Shown: positions 62,948 through 64,000 of the stretch, one piece after another
Layout of the letters: every line of letters begins with the position of its first letter
How positions within the stretch are numbered: position 1 is the stretch's first letter
Origin: Cupriavidus consociatus
GTDB lineage: Bacteria > Pseudomonadota > Gammaproteobacteria > Burkholderiales > Burkholderiaceae
Direction of reading: 5' to 3'
Assembly (NCBI RefSeq): GCF_017814975.1
Contig: NZ_JAGIQA010000008.1
Coordinates: forward strand, 124,001 to 188,000
Length of the DNA stretch: 64,000 nt
Notes under the pieces: generated by a model
The model's database searches: none
Told to the model about the DNA's origin: nothing
The model's input: the letters and a program-made list of their open reading frames with translations, nothing else
Made by a program: the position numbers and the translations under genes

Positions 62948-64000
62948 CTAAACCGCATACATATCGAGGTACTCATTGACGGCCATCGCCTCCAGCCTGG
63001 CCTGGTCGAGCGATACGGCAAGGATCGCCGCCTGCTGTTTGGGAGGGAAACGCCGCGCCAGGTTGGTCCGGAACTTCTCAACCAGTAACGGGATGCCTTC
63101 CGCGCGCCGGCGCTTGTGGCCTAGCGGGTACTCGACCAGCATTTCGTCCAGCACCGTGCCGTCGTCCAGTTCGATCGTCAGCGCATTGGCGATCGAGCGC
63201 TTGCCCGGATCATGGTAGTCGGCGGTAAATGACTTGTCCTCTACGCAGACGATCCTTGCGCGCAGCGCATCGATACGCGGGTCGGCCGCTACCTTGTCCT
63301 CGTAGTCATCGGCGGTCAGGCGGCCGTACAACAGCGGCACGGCGACCATGTATTGGATGCAGTGATCCCGATCGGCGGGGTTGTTGAGCGGGCCGGTCTT
63401 GTCGATGATGCGCAGGCAGGCCTCGTGCGTGCGGATCGTGATCCGCTTGATATTTGCATCGGTCTTGCCGGCGTCGGCCAGCGCGCCATACAGGGCCATT
63501 GCGGCTTCCACGGCGGTCTGCGCGTGGAACTCGGCCGGGAAGGAGATCTTGAACAGCACGTTCTCCATCACATACGACTCGTAAGGGCGCTGGAACCGGA
63601 AGGGCTGTCCCTTGAACAGCACGTCATAGAAGCCCCAGGTCTTCGCCGTCAGCACCGACGGGTAGCCCATCTCGCCAGTGCGCGCGATCAGCGCCAGCCG
63701 CACCGCGCGGCTGGTGGCATCGCCTGCGGCCCAGCTCTTGCGGCTGCCGGCGTTGGGCGCGTGGCGATAGGTGCGCAGGCTCTGGCCGTCGACCCACGCC
63801 AGCGACACCGCATTGATGATCTCGTCGCGCGTCAGCCGCAGCATCTGCGCGACCACCGCGGTCGAGGCCACCTTGACCAGCACCACGTGGTCGAGCCCGA
63901 CCTTGTTGAAGGAGTTCTCCAGCGCGATGCAGCCCTGGATTTCGTGCGCCTTGATCATGGCCGTGAGCACGGCCTTCATCGTCAGCGGCTTGCGGCTGGC
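62948..64000 (-). CDS. prpD: 2-methylcitrate dehydratase (MmgE/PrpD family), 5' incomplete
   Basis: The C-terminal ~350 codons of a PrpD protein; the start lies beyond the window's right edge. IQGCIALENSFNKVGLDHVV, SWAAGDATSRAVRLALIART, TAKTWGFYDVLFKGQPFRFQ and PADRDHCIQYMVAVPLLYGR match the family closely. PrpD dehydrates 2-methylcitrate in the propionate (2-methylcitric acid) cycle. Within this window it is the only gene of that pathway; its operon partners would be to the right. It fits a strain that makes propionyl-CoA through MmsA. Confidence 0.85.
   Translation of the reverse strand, partial: ASRKPLTMKAVLTAMIKAHEIQGCIALENSFNKVGLDHVVLVKVASTAVVAQMLRLTRDEIINAVSLAWVDGQSLRTYRHAPNAGSRKSWAAGDATSRAVRLALIARTGEMGYPSVLTAKTWGFYDVLFKGQPFRFQRPYESYVMENVLFKISFPAEFHAQTAVEAAMALYGALADAGKTDANIKRITIRTHEACLRIIDKTGPLNNPADRDHCIQYMVAVPLLYGRLTADDYEDKVAADPRIDALRARIVCVEDKSFTADYHDPGKRSIANALTIELDDGTVLDEMLVEYPLGHKRRRAEGIPLLVEKFRTNLARRFPPKQQAAILAVSLDQARLEAMAVNEYLDMYAV

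Overview
The window reads as a betaproteobacterial chromosome, most likely Cupriavidus or a close Burkholderiales relative. The evidence is the G+C-rich coding sequence, three orphan Bug/TctC solute-binding proteins, many LysR regulators, Gram-negative porins, a phasin-like protein, an Rnk-type regulator, a prpD gene at the right edge and a circularly permuted two-piece tmRNA with tag ANDEKFALAA. No transposase, integrase, tRNA, rRNA or CRISPR array was recognised.

Layout. 0-6 kb is accessory DNA: a truncated SRAP gene, a DUF2188 fragment, a methyltransferase, a divergent pair of unknown small genes (family A membrane protein, family B soluble protein) and an XRE/nucleotidyltransferase toxin-antitoxin-like pair. 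5.7-25 kb holds regulator-plus-enzyme modules: hydrolase/LysR, a 3-hydroxyisobutyrate-dehydrogenase-like gene with DUF1330, HxlR/old yellow enzyme, an mmsB-MHS transporter-mmsA-YCII operon with a quinone oxidoreductase and LysR genes, and a G+C-rich methyltransferase/thioredoxin-reductase-like pair facing a TetR gene. 25-35 kb holds TetR/AbfD-like protein/acyl-CoA ligase (frameshifted)/isochorismatase/AAHS transporter, then a dmlR-like/tartrate (D-malate) dehydrogenase/Bug module.

35-39 kb is accessory again: a DUF6880 protein, a repeated sRNA-like element, the second copy of the A/B pair and a PIN/HTH toxin-antitoxin pair. 39-43 kb is an IclR module (MFS gene with a nonsense codon, thioesterase, beta-keto acid cleavage enzyme). 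The permuted tmRNA lies at about 43.8-44.1 kb, touching the 3' end of a PhoPQ-related gene. 45-54 kb holds two CaiB-type CoA-transferase/Bug modules, an Nmad3 protein and an O-methyltransferase.

53-61 kb is a gene graveyard: MaoC (nonsense), CoA-transferase (frameshift), TPP enzyme and aldehyde dehydrogenase remnants, a DUF1016 nuclease fragment, an aldolase fragment, a third relic of the A cassette with its sRNA-like element, and a half-deleted ABC permease gene. A complete porin and the C-terminal part of prpD close the window.

Most intact genes form small inducible modules for uptake and CoA-dependent breakdown of organic acids. The items that look least described are the duplicated A/B cassette with its shared intergenic motif and neighbouring sRNA-like element, the AbfD-like protein that lacks two predicted cluster ligands, and the chimeric reading frames in the 53-61 kb region.
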